DNA of 64,000 bases from Streptomyces canus 299MFChir4.1 (GTDB lineage Bacteria; Actinomycetota; Actinomycetes; Streptomycetales; Streptomycetaceae), in the NCBI RefSeq assembly GCF_000383615.1, contig NZ_KB911598.1, positions 110,857-174,856 of the forward strand, written 5' to 3'. This document shows positions 1 to 9,739 of this stretch, piece by piece (position 1 is the first letter of the stretch; every line of letters begins with the position of its first letter). The notes below the pieces were generated by a model. That model searched no databases. It saw only the letters and a list, made by a program, of their open reading frames with translations, and had not been told where the DNA came from. A program made the position numbers and the translations under genes.

Positions 1-237
1 TCCGGGTTGCTGGGCGTACCCCCGGCAGCTCCGTCGACGTCTGCGGCACCCGGGGCACTTTCCCCACCCCCGACGGATCCCGCGACGCCTCCGACACCCC
101 GGTCGCGCTCCGCCCCCCCCGGCGCCGTCGGCATCCCGGACGTCCTCGTCACCCCCGACGCCCTCGTCACCCCCGGCGGCTTCGAGGTCCCCGGCACCTC
201 CAAGACCCCCAGCACCCCCGACGACTGGAGACGGGAC
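1..237. other. Upstream non-coding stretch, Pro/Val/Thr-coding composition
   Basis: This stretch is open in the same frame as the gene that follows, but its translation is low-complexity (repeated VTPD/VTPG-like words from a repeated CTCGTCACCCCCG unit) and unlike a secreted-protein N-terminus. A good ribosome binding site and a signal peptide appear only at 238, so I read this part as upstream sequence. An upstream proline-rich protein cut by the window edge cannot be excluded. Confidence 0.4.
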
Positions 238-2892
238 ATGAGACTCAGACACCTGTCTGCACTGGCCGCCGTGACCGCGCTGCTGACCTTCCCGGTCCAG
301 GCGCAGGCGGCGCAGCCAGGCCACACGTACCACGTCGCCCCCCGGGGCAACGACCACGCACACGGCACGCAGGCGAGCCCGCTGCGTACGATCGGCGGCT
401 GCCTCGAACGCGTACACCCCGGCGACACCTGCCTGATCCATCGTGGCACCTACCGCGAACAGCTCACTCCTCCCTCCGGCGACGAGGACGCCCCGATCAC
501 CATCGCGGCCTACGGCGACGGCCCGGTGACCGTCGACGGGACAGAGCGGGTGACCGGCTGGAAGGACGCCGGGGGCGGACTGATCGCCGCTGACACCGAC
601 CTGCCGCCCGACCCCGACTTCAACGCGGTGTTTCTGGACAACTCCCGCGCGGCGGAGGGCCGTTGGCCCAACTCGGGCACCGATCCGCTGAACACCACCT
701 GGGCCGAGGCCGACTCCACCTCCACCGATCAGCACATCGACGACACCGACCTGCCCGACGCCGACTGGACCGGCGCCACCGTGCACCTGTGGGCCGGCTC
801 CAACCCCTGGGCCCAGCAGACCGGCACGGTCACCGCCACCGCACCGGGTCAACTGGACTTCAAGGGCGGCAACTACCGCTGCCCTCCGCTGTGCATGGGC
901 AACCAGACCTACCGCAATTACTACCTCGTCGGGTCGAAGGCAGCCCTCGACCAGCCGGGGGAGTGGTACTACGACGAGACCGCGCACCGGCTCTACCTGG
1001 TGCCCCCGAAGGGCGGCATCGCCGGACACACGGTGACCGCGAAGCACCGGTTGTGGGGGGTGGACCTGAGCCACAGCTCGTACGTCACCGTGCGCGGCCT
1101 GAACCTGCGGGGCACCTCCCTGCGAACGGGCGCTTCAAGCACGGGAGTTGTGGTCGACCGGCTGCATGCCACGTACATCTCCGAGTTCTCCACCCTGCCC
1201 ATGCCGCCGGACAGTGATCTCGCGATCCCGCCGTTCGAGGGGCACATCGTCGCCTCCCGCATCCTCGACTCGGGCGTCCAGATCCTCGGCACCGGCAACA
1301 CCCTCAAGAACAGCGAGATCAGCCAGTCGGCCGGAAACGGCGTCCTCGTCCGCGGCACCGGCAACACCGTCACCGACAACTACATCCACGACGTCGGCTG
1401 GATGGGCAGCTACACCCCCGGCATCGAGATCAACGGCAACGGCGACACGGTCACCCACAACACGATCCGGCGCACCGGGCGAGCGGCCATCGACACCGCC
1501 TGGCAGCTCAACGGCACCGAGTTCCACGACAACCGCATCGCCTACAACGACATCTCCGAAGCGATGCGCACCTCCCGCGACGGCTCCCCCTTCTACGTCT
1601 GTTGCAGCCTGAACGCCTCCGGCACCTCCATCGACCACAACACCGCGCACGACGCCGACGGCCAGAACGGCTACTACGTCGACAACTACTCCGGGCACTT
1701 CCGCCTGCACCACAACGTCGCCTGGAACACCGGCAGCCGGGGTGTCTACTTCAACGGCCACACCGGTCCCAGCATCGCCAACGAGGACCACAACTCCAGT
1801 TACGGCGTGGGCATCAACGTCGCCTCGTCCGCCCTCGGCGGGGCCACCGACGCGTCCGGCTCCTACCTCAGCAACATCATCGGACCGAAGCCGGTCACCG
1901 CGACACAGACCGGCAACCCACTGCCCGTCGTCCGCTCCAACCTGATCAGCGACAAGCCCGGCTACACGGACGCCGTCAACGGCGAACTGTGGCTGATACC
2001 CGGCTCACCCGCCATCGACGCGGGCGAAATGATCGACGGCATCACCACCGACGTCCAGGGCACGGCTCCCGACCAGGGCGCCTACGAGTACGGCGCGCCC
2101 ATCTGGTCGACCGGCTGCGATCTGCCGGGCTGCCGACAGCGCGTGCGGCACGGCAACTGGACCGCCTCGGCGAGCGACGGCACCAACGCGTCCGCCGTCA
2201 CCGATGGTGACATCAACACCCGCTGGACGGGCGCGGCTCCGCAAGCCGCGGGCCAGTACCTGACCGTCGACCTCGGTGAGAGCAAGACCTTCGGCCGGCT
2301 CTCCCTCGACGCGGGCCGCGACACAAGCGGCCAGCCGTACGGCTTCTCGGTCTCCGTCAGCCGCGACGGAACGCACTGGGGCGAACCGCTCGCCCGGGTC
2401 TCCGGTCGCTCCTTCACCCAGGACGCGGTGTTCCCCCGGCAGACCACCGCCCGCTACGTACGGATCACCCTCACCGCGAGTGGACCCGTGCCCTGGGTCG
2501 TCAACGACGTCCGGCTGTACGGCGACGCGCCCGACGCCGCCTCGACCCTCCAGGCCGAACAGGCGACCTCCGCACGAGGAGTACAGCGCGGCACGGCCGC
2601 CACCGGCGTCCTCGGCTCCGGCGACTGGGTGGGCTTCCGCAGGGCGAACCTCCACGGAAAGCACCTCACCGTGCGCCTCAACTCCACCTGCACCCAGGGC
2701 TGCTCGCTCCAACTGCGCCTGGACACGCCGGACGGTCCGGTGGCCGCGGTAGTGCCCGTCACGGGCACCGGCATCTGGCAGGAGCAGACCGTGACCCTCA
2801 AGCGCGAGGTCACCGGCACCCACGGCCTCTACCTCGTGGCGAAGGGCACAGGCCCGGTCTCCGCAGTCGACTGGCTGACCATCGGACCCTGA
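238..2892 (+). CDS. Secreted right-handed beta-helix protein with discoidin and CBM6-like domains
   Basis: 884-residue exported protein, probably a polysaccharide-binding or -cleaving enzyme. The ATG at 238 follows a GGAG element and opens a classic signal peptide (MRLRHLSALAAV..., cleavage near AQA-AQP). Residues about 30-90 look like the DUF1565/pectate-lyase-type start (YHVAPRGND, GTYREQL). Residues about 130-620 carry repeated N-rich turns (NTLKNSEIS, NTVTDNYIHDV, DTVTHNTI) typical of a parallel beta-helix. Residues about 635-760 resemble an F5/8C discoidin domain (ASDGTNASAVTDGDINTRW), and the last 115 residues resemble a CBM6-type module (QAEQATSARGV, GDWVGF). The next two genes are also exported and carbohydrate-related, suggesting one degradation locus. 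The substrate is not evident. Confidence 0.85.
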   Translation: MRLRHLSALAAVTALLTFPVQAQAAQPGHTYHVAPRGNDHAHGTQASPLRTIGGCLERVHPGDTCLIHRGTYREQLTPPSGDEDAPITIAAYGDGPVTVDGTERVTGWKDAGGGLIAADTDLPPDPDFNAVFLDNSRAAEGRWPNSGTDPLNTTWAEADSTSTDQHIDDTDLPDADWTGATVHLWAGSNPWAQQTGTVTATAPGQLDFKGGNYRCPPLCMGNQTYRNYYLVGSKAALDQPGEWYYDETAHRLYLVPPKGGIAGHTVTAKHRLWGVDLSHSSYVTVRGLNLRGTSLRTGASSTGVVVDRLHATYISEFSTLPMPPDSDLAIPPFEGHIVASRILDSGVQILGTGNTLKNSEISQSAGNGVLVRGTGNTVTDNYIHDVGWMGSYTPGIEINGNGDTVTHNTIRRTGRAAIDTAWQLNGTEFHDNRIAYNDISEAMRTSRDGSPFYVCCSLNASGTSIDHNTAHDADGQNGYYVDNYSGHFRLHHNVAWNTGSRGVYFNGHTGPSIANEDHNSSYGVGINVASSALGGATDASGSYLSNIIGPKPVTATQTGNPLPVVRSNLISDKPGYTDAVNGELWLIPGSPAIDAGEMIDGITTDVQGTAPDQGAYEYGAPIWSTGCDLPGCRQRVRHGNWTASASDGTNASAVTDGDINTRWTGAAPQAAGQYLTVDLGESKTFGRLSLDAGRDTSGQPYGFSVSVSRDGTHWGEPLARVSGRSFTQDAVFPRQTTARYVRITLTASGPVPWVVNDVRLYGDAPDAASTLQAEQATSARGVQRGTAATGVLGSGDWVGFRRANLHGKHLTVRLNSTCTQGCSLQLRLDTPDGPVAAVVPVTGTGIWQEQTVTLKREVTGTHGLYLVAKGTGPVSAVDWLTIGP

Positions 2893-2990
2893 CCACCGAC
2901 CACCGGTCGGGCAGTGGGACACGGAACTCCGCTGCCCGGCCCCGCCGAATCCGAGTCCACAACCAGAAACCAGAATTGGGAGGCAGCCAG

Positions 2991-5318
2991 GTGACCGCGC
3001 CAACAGGGGACGGTATTTCTCGAAGAGGTGTGATCGGCAGGGCGGCAGCCGCGGTAGCCGCCGGCGGCTGGGCATCAGGTTCCGGCACCGCCTGGGCGGC
3101 GCCCCGGGAGTCCGCCGGGGCGGAGGGCGTACACGAACGCTTGGCCAGGGCCGCAGCTTTGCGCTGGCGGCGGATGCCCGGCGACTGGAAGGACGGCCCC
3201 TTCCTCGGCAACGGTCTCCTCGGAGTGCAGGTCTACCGAGGTGCGACGGCCAACTCCCTCAAGGTCATGGTCAGCCACAGTCAAGTGCAGGACCAGCGAC
3301 CGCAGTGGCGCGCTCCGTACGGCTTCTCCCGGCTGCCCATAGGGCATTTCGACCTCACTCTCGCCGGTGAGGTGACCGGAGTCGACTGGACCCTGGACAT
3401 CTGGGACGCGGAGCTGCGCGGCACCGTCACCACCACCCGGGGCAGTGTCCGCTTCTCGATGCTGGTGCACAACGCCCGTACCGCGCTGCTGATTTCCACC
3501 CGGCCCAGTGCCGGCGAGGAGACCGCGGCCTGGTCGTTCACGTGGCTGCCCGCCATTTCACCCCGTGAGAAGGACAAACCCGCGGACTACACGGGCAACC
3601 CCGACCCCCGCACCGGATCCGCCGGCACCACCCACTACGTCGAGCAGCCACTGATCGCGGGCGGCGGATGGACCACCGCCTGGCGTGAACGGCGCGTCGG
3701 CAGCGGCAGGTTGCTGGCCGCGCACATCGTCTACGGCTATCCCGAGGACCTGTCACGCACGACGGAGCGGGCCGTCGCCGACGTAGCGCGCACGCTCTCC
3801 GTGGACCCGGACGAGCTGGTGCGCGTCCACCGCACCTGGTGGCACCGCTTCTACCGGCGCAGCCTGGTCTCGGTACCGGACAAACGCATCCAGGACTTCT
3901 ACTGGATCCAGCTCTACAAAGCCGCCTGCGCCACCCGGGCCGGCGGGCCCTCGATGTCCGAGTGGGGGCCGTGGTACCCGGAGACCGGCGGCAGCTGGAG
4001 CGCCGTCTGGTGGAACCTCAACGTACAGATCGCCACCTGGCTGATCCAGGGATCCGGTCACCCCGAACTCGACTCCGTCACCTCCACCTTCAAGAACTTC
4101 GAGAAGTACCTGCCGCTGTCCGTCCCGCCGGAGTACCAGGACGGCGACACCTACGCCCTCGCCCACCCCTCGGACTGGATGCTGCGCCCCGGAGCCAAGA
4201 CGGTCGGCATCCCCGGCACGGCGACGAAGACCGACAACAACGGCAATCTCATCTGGGCCATGCACAACGTCTGGCTCAGCTACCGCCACTCCATGGACGT
4301 GTCGATCGTGCGTGACGTCCTCTACCCGATCCTCGTGAAGGCGGTGAACTTCTACGACCACTCCCTGTACGAGGGCAGCGACGGCAAGCTGCACCTGCCG
4401 CTCACCCGGTCGCCCGAGTGGGCGGACGCCACCGACTGCACCTACGACCTCTCCCTGATCCGCTGGGGCTGCGCCACCCTCCTCGACTGCCTGCGCGTTC
4501 TCCGTACGGACCATCCGCGCGCCGGGCGCTGGCGCGAGATCCTCCAGCGCCTGGTGGACTACCCGCGCGACGAGACCGGCGTCATGATCGGCGCCGGGAA
4601 GCCGCTCACCGAGTCCCACCGGCACTTCTCGCACATGCTGTGGCTCTTCCCCCTGCACGAGCTGGACTGGGACCGGCCGTCCGACCGGGACACGATGCGG
4701 ACGACCTTCGACCACTGGGTCAAGGACCGGAGCCTGTGGGCCGGTTACAGCTACGCCGCCGCCTCCTCGATGGCCTCGCTGATGCAACGCCCTGAAGAGG
4801 CCCTCGACTTCCTCACCTTCTTCACCGACGGCAACGTCATCAAGAACGCGTGGATGACCGCGAACACCATGTACGTGGAAGGCGGGAACCTGGCCGTCGA
4901 GAGCCCGCTGACAGCGGCCCAGTCCGTACTCGACATGGTCGTGCAGAGCCACGGCGGCGTCGTACGGATCCTCCCCTCGGTGTCACGGCGCTGGACCGAC
5001 GTGTCGGTCCAGGCCCTGCGTACCCAGGGCGCGTTCCTCGTCGACGCCGACCGATCAGGTGGCCGTACCCGATGGGTGCGCGTCCACAGCGAGGCCGGGG
5101 CACCGCTCGTTCTGGACCACGGCATCGACGGTGCCATCGACGTACGGGACGAACGCGGGCGGCGGCTGCGGTACCGGGAGACGGGGCCCGGTCGCATCGA
5201 GATCCCGCTCGACCGGCACGAAACGGCCGTCGTCCTGCCGCGCGGCACTCGCCCGGACCCGCGTCCGCGGGATGTGCCGGCCGCCGGTGGCGCAAAGCCC
5301 TGGGGGCTGCCGGACTGA
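2991..5318 (+). CDS. Tat-exported glycoside hydrolase, GH95-like
   Basis: 775-residue protein. The GTG at 2991 is preferred because GGGAGG lies 8 bases upstream; an in-frame TTG at 2976 lacks this. The N-terminus has a twin-arginine signal (SRRGVIGRAAAAVAAGGW). Residues about 40-260 fit the GH95 N-terminal beta-sandwich (FLGNGLLGVQVY), and the middle fits an (alpha/alpha)6 barrel (WIQLYKAACATR, GSWSAVWWNLNVQIATW, SHRHFSHMLWLFPL). GH95 enzymes are alpha-L-fucosidases or alpha-L-galactosidases; the exact activity here is inferred only from family likeness and could differ. It lies between two other exported carbohydrate genes. Confidence 0.8.
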   Translation: MTAPTGDGISRRGVIGRAAAAVAAGGWASGSGTAWAAPRESAGAEGVHERLARAAALRWRRMPGDWKDGPFLGNGLLGVQVYRGATANSLKVMVSHSQVQDQRPQWRAPYGFSRLPIGHFDLTLAGEVTGVDWTLDIWDAELRGTVTTTRGSVRFSMLVHNARTALLISTRPSAGEETAAWSFTWLPAISPREKDKPADYTGNPDPRTGSAGTTHYVEQPLIAGGGWTTAWRERRVGSGRLLAAHIVYGYPEDLSRTTERAVADVARTLSVDPDELVRVHRTWWHRFYRRSLVSVPDKRIQDFYWIQLYKAACATRAGGPSMSEWGPWYPETGGSWSAVWWNLNVQIATWLIQGSGHPELDSVTSTFKNFEKYLPLSVPPEYQDGDTYALAHPSDWMLRPGAKTVGIPGTATKTDNNGNLIWAMHNVWLSYRHSMDVSIVRDVLYPILVKAVNFYDHSLYEGSDGKLHLPLTRSPEWADATDCTYDLSLIRWGCATLLDCLRVLRTDHPRAGRWREILQRLVDYPRDETGVMIGAGKPLTESHRHFSHMLWLFPLHELDWDRPSDRDTMRTTFDHWVKDRSLWAGYSYAAASSMASLMQRPEEALDFLTFFTDGNVIKNAWMTANTMYVEGGNLAVESPLTAAQSVLDMVVQSHGGVVRILPSVSRRWTDVSVQALRTQGAFLVDADRSGGRTRWVRVHSEAGAPLVLDHGIDGAIDVRDERGRRLRYRETGPGRIEIPLDRHETAVVLPRGTRPDPRPRDVPAAGGAKPWGLPD

Positions 5319-5392
5319 TCCGTGGGACCTCAGACGATGACCGACGTGATCAACCGCTCCACTCCGCTCACTACTTCGGAAAGGGACACGCC

Positions 5393-6082
5393 ATGAACAG
5401 GAGATCCGTGTTACGGACCGGTGCCGGTCTGCTGGCCGGCAGCGCCGCGCTCGCCCTGCCGTCCGCCGCGCTTGCCGCCACGGCACCCGCCGTGCCGGAC
5501 GCTGCCCCCACCGACGGCTGGACCAGGACCTCGTTCACCTACAGCTGGCAGAAGCCCTGGAACCTCGACCTCAGCGACCGGCACAGCTACAGCGGCGGCG
5601 TCGACCGCATGTGGGTGTACGCCACCGACCAGCCGTTCGAGGAGGGCAGCTCCACAGACCCGCGCACCGAGATGCGCTGGAAGGTCGACTACACCACGGG
5701 CGACCGTATGTGGGACGCCGACGTCTACCTCCCGTCCGGCACCGACGGTGCCTCCTTCGTCCAGATCCTGCGGAGCGTCCACCCCTCGGGCACTCCCGCC
5801 ACCGACATCATGCTCAACATCCACAAGGCCAACGGCGGCACCGTACGCCGCTACGACGGCACAGTGCTCAAGACAGGGGCGTACGACACCTGGTTCAACG
5901 TGAAGATCGCCCACCACGCGACGACCGGGACCGGCACCGTCAAGGTCTACTTCGACGACTCCCTCGTCCTGACCGTCGACGACCGGGGCCCCGCCACCCG
6001 CTACTTCAAGAACGGCGTGTACAACCACGGTTCCGGCCGCGCGGAGGCCCGCTTCCGCAACATCCGCTACTGGACACGGTGA
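5393..6082 (+). CDS. Tat-exported jelly-roll protein, polysaccharide lyase-like
   Basis: 229-residue exported protein. The ATG at 5393 follows GGAAAGGGA and begins MNRRSVLRTGAGLLAGSAAL, a Tat-type signal; longer upstream reading in this frame is antisense-like shadow. The mature part has the pattern of concanavalin-like lyases or glucanases (TEMRWKVDYTTGDRMWDADV, FVQILRSVHPSG, GVYNHGSGRAEARFRNIRYW), most like polysaccharide lyase family 7/20 or 'alginate lyase-type' proteins. It is probably co-expressed with the two preceding secreted genes. Catalytic residues cannot be assigned from sequence alone. It ends 14 bp before the 3' end of the convergent ATPase gene. Confidence 0.72.
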   Translation: MNRRSVLRTGAGLLAGSAALALPSAALAATAPAVPDAAPTDGWTRTSFTYSWQKPWNLDLSDRHSYSGGVDRMWVYATDQPFEEGSSTDPRTEMRWKVDYTTGDRMWDADVYLPSGTDGASFVQILRSVHPSGTPATDIMLNIHKANGGTVRRYDGTVLKTGAYDTWFNVKIAHHATTGTGTVKVYFDDSLVLTVDDRGPATRYFKNGVYNHGSGRAEARFRNIRYWTR

Positions 6083-6096
6083 CCCGTCAGCCGGTG

Positions 6097-8142
6097 TCAT
6101 GAGTGCGGCGGGGTCGGGGTGGACGTCATGGCTGGTTGCCGCAGCAGTTGTTCGACGAGGCGTTCCTTTGCCAGGGCCAGGTGGCGCCGGTACGTGCCGT
6201 AGGGCACCCCCAGGCGTCGGGCGGCGGCCTTGTGGGTGCGGGGAGCCGTGATGTAGGTGGCGGTGAGAGCCTCGTGGGCCTTGACGCCCGCGGGGTCGAT
6301 CTGCAGTGCGTCCAAGGCTGCGATGATGGCGCCGCGCAGGTCAACGGCCGGGTCGGGTGAGCCCGGCGGCACGAGATGGGAGTGCAGCAGGACACTGGTC
6401 GCGAATGCGCGGGGGGTGTGCCAGGTGCGCAGCGCATCGAGCACACCCTCCGCGAACGCGGCGCGCGCCGACTGGTCGCCCGAGCCACTCGTGGCGGCAG
6501 TCGCGGGCCATAAAGCCACGGGCGTGCCCGCCGCGCGCGCCCGGTGCCGCACCCACTGTTCCACCGGCTGCCGTCGCCAGTCCCGGCCGAAGACGTGCTG
6601 TCGCCGCCCGCCGACATCCACCGCCGCGACCTCCGGCATGCCGGCCTCGGCGAGGTAGCGCCCCCAGCGGTCGGCGTCTTCGAAGACGGTGAAGGTCACC
6701 GCGCGTCCGTGGATTCTCATCTCCTCGCCGATGGCGCGACGGCTGATGAGCTCTATCAGGGGCGAGGGTCGCTGGTGTCCGCCGGATTGCACCGCGAAGC
6801 GGCGGATGCCGAGGTGTTCGCCCGGTCGCAGGGGAGCGGCCGCCTCTACGAAATCCCAGACTGCTGCGATCACCGGGTCCTCGGCGCGGTCCTCGGGCAG
6901 TGGCGAGTCCAGCCGCAGAATGGCCATGAATGACACGGGTGCGGAGGAGCCCGCACGGCGGAGGACGCGAAAGGCCTCCGGCTGCCGGCGCACCCAGTGC
7001 GCGACCGCTGCCGCCGATGCCGGTCCCTCCGCTTCCTCGGCCATGCGCAGCACGCCGGGCACGTCTTCGGCCCGGAGCGGAGTGTCTTCGATGTGGGGGT
7101 GTGTCCGGTAGTTGTACAGATCATCCGGTCCCCCCTGGTTGCGGAAGAGGAACATCCACTCCGCGACCCGCAGCAGCGCGTCGTCCTCGGCAGCGCCGCG
7201 TACGGCCTGCAGGCCCGCGAGCGAGATGCGGACCCGGACGTCGTCGTAGCGCTCGGGATCCCGCCAGCGCAGGTCGGCCGCGAGGGTCGACCGCACCGCG
7301 TCGTGCGGATGCAGCCCTTCGGGAGTGGCCTCGATGTAGGGGAGTTGACGCAGCCAGGAGAACACCGTGTCGGTGTCCTCGTCACCCAGCACCGCGCGCA
7401 ACAGGGGCTCGCGAGTGACGTAGGCCTGCGCGACGACCTCCAGGGCGCGCCGGTGGGCGACGCTGGGCAGGTCGCCCACGAGCCGCTCGACCAGGGTCGT
7501 CAGCACGTCGCCGGTCGGCTCCCACGGCGCGCCGGGTGCGGCCGGGGGCACGGAGGCGGCCAGGGAGAGGGCGAGCGGGCTGCCTCCGGCGAAGGCGACG
7601 AAGGCGTCGCGCTGCTCGGCGGGGACTCCCCGTGTGGCGAGCAGGGCGTGGGACTGGGCGGCGTCCAGCGGCCGCACGGCCAGTGCGGTGAACAGCCGCG
7701 CCCATCCAGGGTCCAGCGACCATTCGGCGTCGGGCGCGACTCTGCTGGCCACAACGACGATCGCATGGTCGGCGAGCCGCAGCAGGAAGGTCTCGCGCAG
7801 CCACGCCTCGAGGGGCTGACACTGCTCGAAGGTGTCGATGAGCAGCACTGTGCCGGGCTCGGCGCACGCGGGGGCGGCGGCCTCCTCGAGTCGGCGCGGA
7901 TCGGCGTCGAGGAACCGTCCGTCCACGTGCACCACGCGGCGGCCGGTGAGCTCGGCCTGCCGGGCGGCGTAGCGCACCAGAGAGGACTTGCCGATGCCGC
8001 CGGGACCGTGAATGTACGCGACGAGCGGAGCGTCCGCCGCATCCGACAGCATCCGGTCGAGCACCGCCTGTTCCGGCTCCCTGCCCACCAGCGCACCGGC
8101 TCGAGCCTCCGCCAGCCGGCCCGCCAGGCCCACCGCTCCCAA
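6097..8142 (-). CDS. STAND-type P-loop ATPase regulator
   Basis: 681-residue cytoplasmic NTPase. Start TTG at 8142 is supported by GAGAGGAG seven bases upstream. Walker A GPGGIGKSS is at residues 46-54 and a Walker B strand (TVLLIDTFEQ) near 98-107, followed by the GGSPLAL motif of AP-ATPase/LuxR-type NTPases. The C-terminal 60 residues (HKAAARRLGVPYGTYRRHLA) resemble a helix-turn-helix used in sigma-like or LuxR-like regulators, so it could act as a transcription factor switched by an unknown ligand. No sensor domain is recognisable between them. It is convergent with the carbohydrate genes and its target is unknown. Confidence 0.75.
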   Translation of the reverse strand: MGAVGLAGRLAEARAGALVGREPEQAVLDRMLSDAADAPLVAYIHGPGGIGKSSLVRYAARQAELTGRRVVHVDGRFLDADPRRLEEAAAPACAEPGTVLLIDTFEQCQPLEAWLRETFLLRLADHAIVVVASRVAPDAEWSLDPGWARLFTALAVRPLDAAQSHALLATRGVPAEQRDAFVAFAGGSPLALSLAASVPPAAPGAPWEPTGDVLTTLVERLVGDLPSVAHRRALEVVAQAYVTREPLLRAVLGDEDTDTVFSWLRQLPYIEATPEGLHPHDAVRSTLAADLRWRDPERYDDVRVRISLAGLQAVRGAAEDDALLRVAEWMFLFRNQGGPDDLYNYRTHPHIEDTPLRAEDVPGVLRMAEEAEGPASAAAVAHWVRRQPEAFRVLRRAGSSAPVSFMAILRLDSPLPEDRAEDPVIAAVWDFVEAAAPLRPGEHLGIRRFAVQSGGHQRPSPLIELISRRAIGEEMRIHGRAVTFTVFEDADRWGRYLAEAGMPEVAAVDVGGRRQHVFGRDWRRQPVEQWVRHRARAAGTPVALWPATAATSGSGDQSARAAFAEGVLDALRTWHTPRAFATSVLLHSHLVPPGSPDPAVDLRGAIIAALDALQIDPAGVKAHEALTATYITAPRTHKAAARRLGVPYGTYRRHLALAKERLVEQLLRQPAMTSTPTPPHS

Positions 8143-8267
8143 TCCAAGCTCCTCTCAGCAGACCCATTTTCATGCCCATTTTCATGGAAACAGCATGGCG
8201 GGACACGCACTACGGAGCCCGGCTGCTTCGGTAGGCCGAGGCCAACTCGGGGGTGCGGTGGCGACGT

Positions 8268-8469
8268 TCAGCGAGCTCGTGCTCCGCGGTGCGTCGGCGC
8301 CGCGTCCTTGCCCGCGACGACATCCCAGATGCGCAGGAAGAACTCGTGCCGACCGGGGGGCACCTGCGCAGCATGCGGGCCGGCGCACCCGAGGCTTGCC
8401 GTAGTTGCGCGGCACGTTGGCCGGGATCGTGATCGTGGACCCCGCTTCCACGGTCGTCCTACGCTCCAC
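8268..8469 (-). pseudogene. Cupin-domain protein remnant, frameshifted
   Basis: Reading the minus strand, one frame gives TVEAGSTITIPANVPRNYGK, the typical second half of a cupin barrel, and after a frameshift near 8385 another frame gives PPGRHEFFLRIWDVVAGKDA, the usual C-terminal extension of quercetinase-like cupins, up to a stop at 8268. The 5' half is missing. The fragment abuts the 3' end of the MarR gene. An intact cupin gene lies about 730 bp away (9199), so this may be a decayed paralogue. Confidence 0.6.
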
Positions 8470-8962
8470 CTCTGCGGCGGCGAGACGCGGCCGAGCGAGG
8501 CGGCGTCGAGCGCATGTGGTCGCGCACCGGCGTCAGCAGGCCGGCGAGAGCCTTGACGTCGTCGCGCGAAAGCGGCTCGAACAGGAGGCCGCTGACCACC
8601 TCGATGTGACCCGGCAGCACCTTCGCAAGCAGCTCGCGCCCTGCATCGGTGATGGTGACGGTGATGCTCCGCTCGTCGTCCGGCGAGGGGGCGCGGACGA
8701 CCAGGCCCTCCTTCTCCAGCAGACCTACCTGATACGTCAGGCCGCTGCGGCTGTAGACGACGCCGTCGGCCAGGTCGGTCATGCGGTGGCTGCCCGTCGG
8801 CGAGTCCCCGAGGCGCGCCAGCAGTTGGAACTGCACATAGCTGAGACCACCGGTCTCGCGCAGCTGCTGCTCGACCGCATGCCGGAGCAGGCTGGTCACC
8901 TCGACGAGGTCGAAGTAGGCGCCGAGCTGCACGGGGTCGAGCGACGGCGGTGAGTCAGGCAT
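8459..8962 (-). CDS. MarR-family transcriptional regulator
   Basis: 167-residue winged-helix repressor. It shows the MarR core: LSYVQFQLLARLGDSPTGSH (helix before the HTH), MTDLADGVVYSRSGLTYQVG (recognition helix), and the wing with DDERSITVTITDAG. A perfect 14-bp palindrome (CTTCGAATTCGAAG, 8978-8991) lies 16 bp upstream of its ATG, and the same sequence in longer form occurs twice before the oxidoreductase at 10404. This indicates autoregulation and control of that gene, probably released by a phenolic, quinone or electrophile ligand as in other MarR proteins. The ligand is inference. Confidence 0.88.
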   Translation of the reverse strand: MPDSPPSLDPVQLGAYFDLVEVTSLLRHAVEQQLRETGGLSYVQFQLLARLGDSPTGSHRMTDLADGVVYSRSGLTYQVGLLEKEGLVVRAPSPDDERSITVTITDAGRELLAKVLPGHIEVVSGLLFEPLSRDDVKALAGLLTPVRDHMRSTPPRSAASRRRRGGA

Positions 8963-8977
8963 GACCGGAGTCTACTG

Positions 8978-8991
8978 CTTCGAATTCGAAG
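8978..8991. promoter_or_regulatory. Palindromic operator of the MarR gene
   Basis: CTTCGAATTCGAAG is a perfect 14-bp inverted repeat between the divergently read MarR gene (ATG at 8962) and the DNA leading to the cupin gene. The identical core recurs at 10318-10335 and 10355-10374, which makes chance unlikely in DNA this GC-rich. Confidence 0.7.
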
Positions 8992-9198
8992 AGTGTGGAG
9001 TGCCGCCGTCCCAGCCACCACCTGGCGATGACGCGAGGGTCTCATTGGCAGGCCCGAGGACGTGACCCTGGTGAGCGCACGGTGTGGGCAGTGCTGGGCC
9101 CGACTGAGCACCGTAGAACATGGCGATCGGGCAGTGGTGCCGCGCAGGGTTGCGGAAAGGAGGACGGCGCCGCCGCCCACGGATCCCGAGGACCGGCC

Positions 9199-9666
9199 AT
9201 GAGCATCCCCCACCTCGCCCAACGTGAGGACCAGCAGCAGCTCGAGTGGATCGGCGGGAGCGTCTTCAGCGTGCTGCTCGACGCCGAGGCGACCGGCGGG
9301 CAGCTGACCGTCGGCCGCTTCGACGTCAGCAAGGGTGAGGCGCCGCCGTTCCATGTGCACAACAAGGAGGACGAGGTCTTCCTGCTCCTGTCCGGTTCGG
9401 CGCTGGTGTGGGCCGGCGACGAGGAGCACGAGTTGCGGGAGGGCGGCATTGTCTTCCTGCCCCGGCGCATCCCGCACGGCTACCGCATCACCTCCGAGAA
9501 GGCAGATCTACTGCTCATCTCGACCCCTGGAGGGCTGGAGAAGATGTTCCGCCACGCGGGCCGTGACCTTCGTGAACCACGCCCGGAGGGCTTCGAGATC
9601 ACCCCGCAGCTGCTCGCCGAAGCCGCGGAACTGTCCGGCAACGTCGTCCTCGGCCCTCCCCGGTGA
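9199..9666 (+). CDS. Cupin-domain protein, quercetinase-like
   Basis: 155-residue single-domain cupin. Motif 1 is complete (GEAPPFHVHNKEDEVFLLLSG, with H52, H54 and E58 as metal ligands), and motif 2 is present as FLPRRIPHGYRI. Proteins of this type bind Fe, Mn or Ni and include quercetin 2,3-dioxygenase-like enzymes of unknown substrate. It lies 208 bp downstream of the MarR operator, so it may belong to that regulon. The ATG at 9199 is chosen because upstream in-frame sequence is not protein-like. Confidence 0.82.
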   Translation: MSIPHLAQREDQQQLEWIGGSVFSVLLDAEATGGQLTVGRFDVSKGEAPPFHVHNKEDEVFLLLSGSALVWAGDEEHELREGGIVFLPRRIPHGYRITSEKADLLLISTPGGLEKMFRHAGRDLREPRPEGFEITPQLLAEAAELSGNVVLGPPR

Positions 9667-9739
9667 CGGCACCGCAGCCCGGCCACGGGGATGAAGCCAT
9701 GAAACCGATGCCGGGATGAGCACCACCGCGTGAAGCTCC

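Noticed and set aside
7..237. N-terminal extension of the beta-helix protein
   Set aside because: Signal peptide and ribosome binding site point to 238; the extension is low-complexity.
3753..4952. 399-residue open frame on the minus strand
   Set aside because: Antisense shadow of the GH95-like gene.
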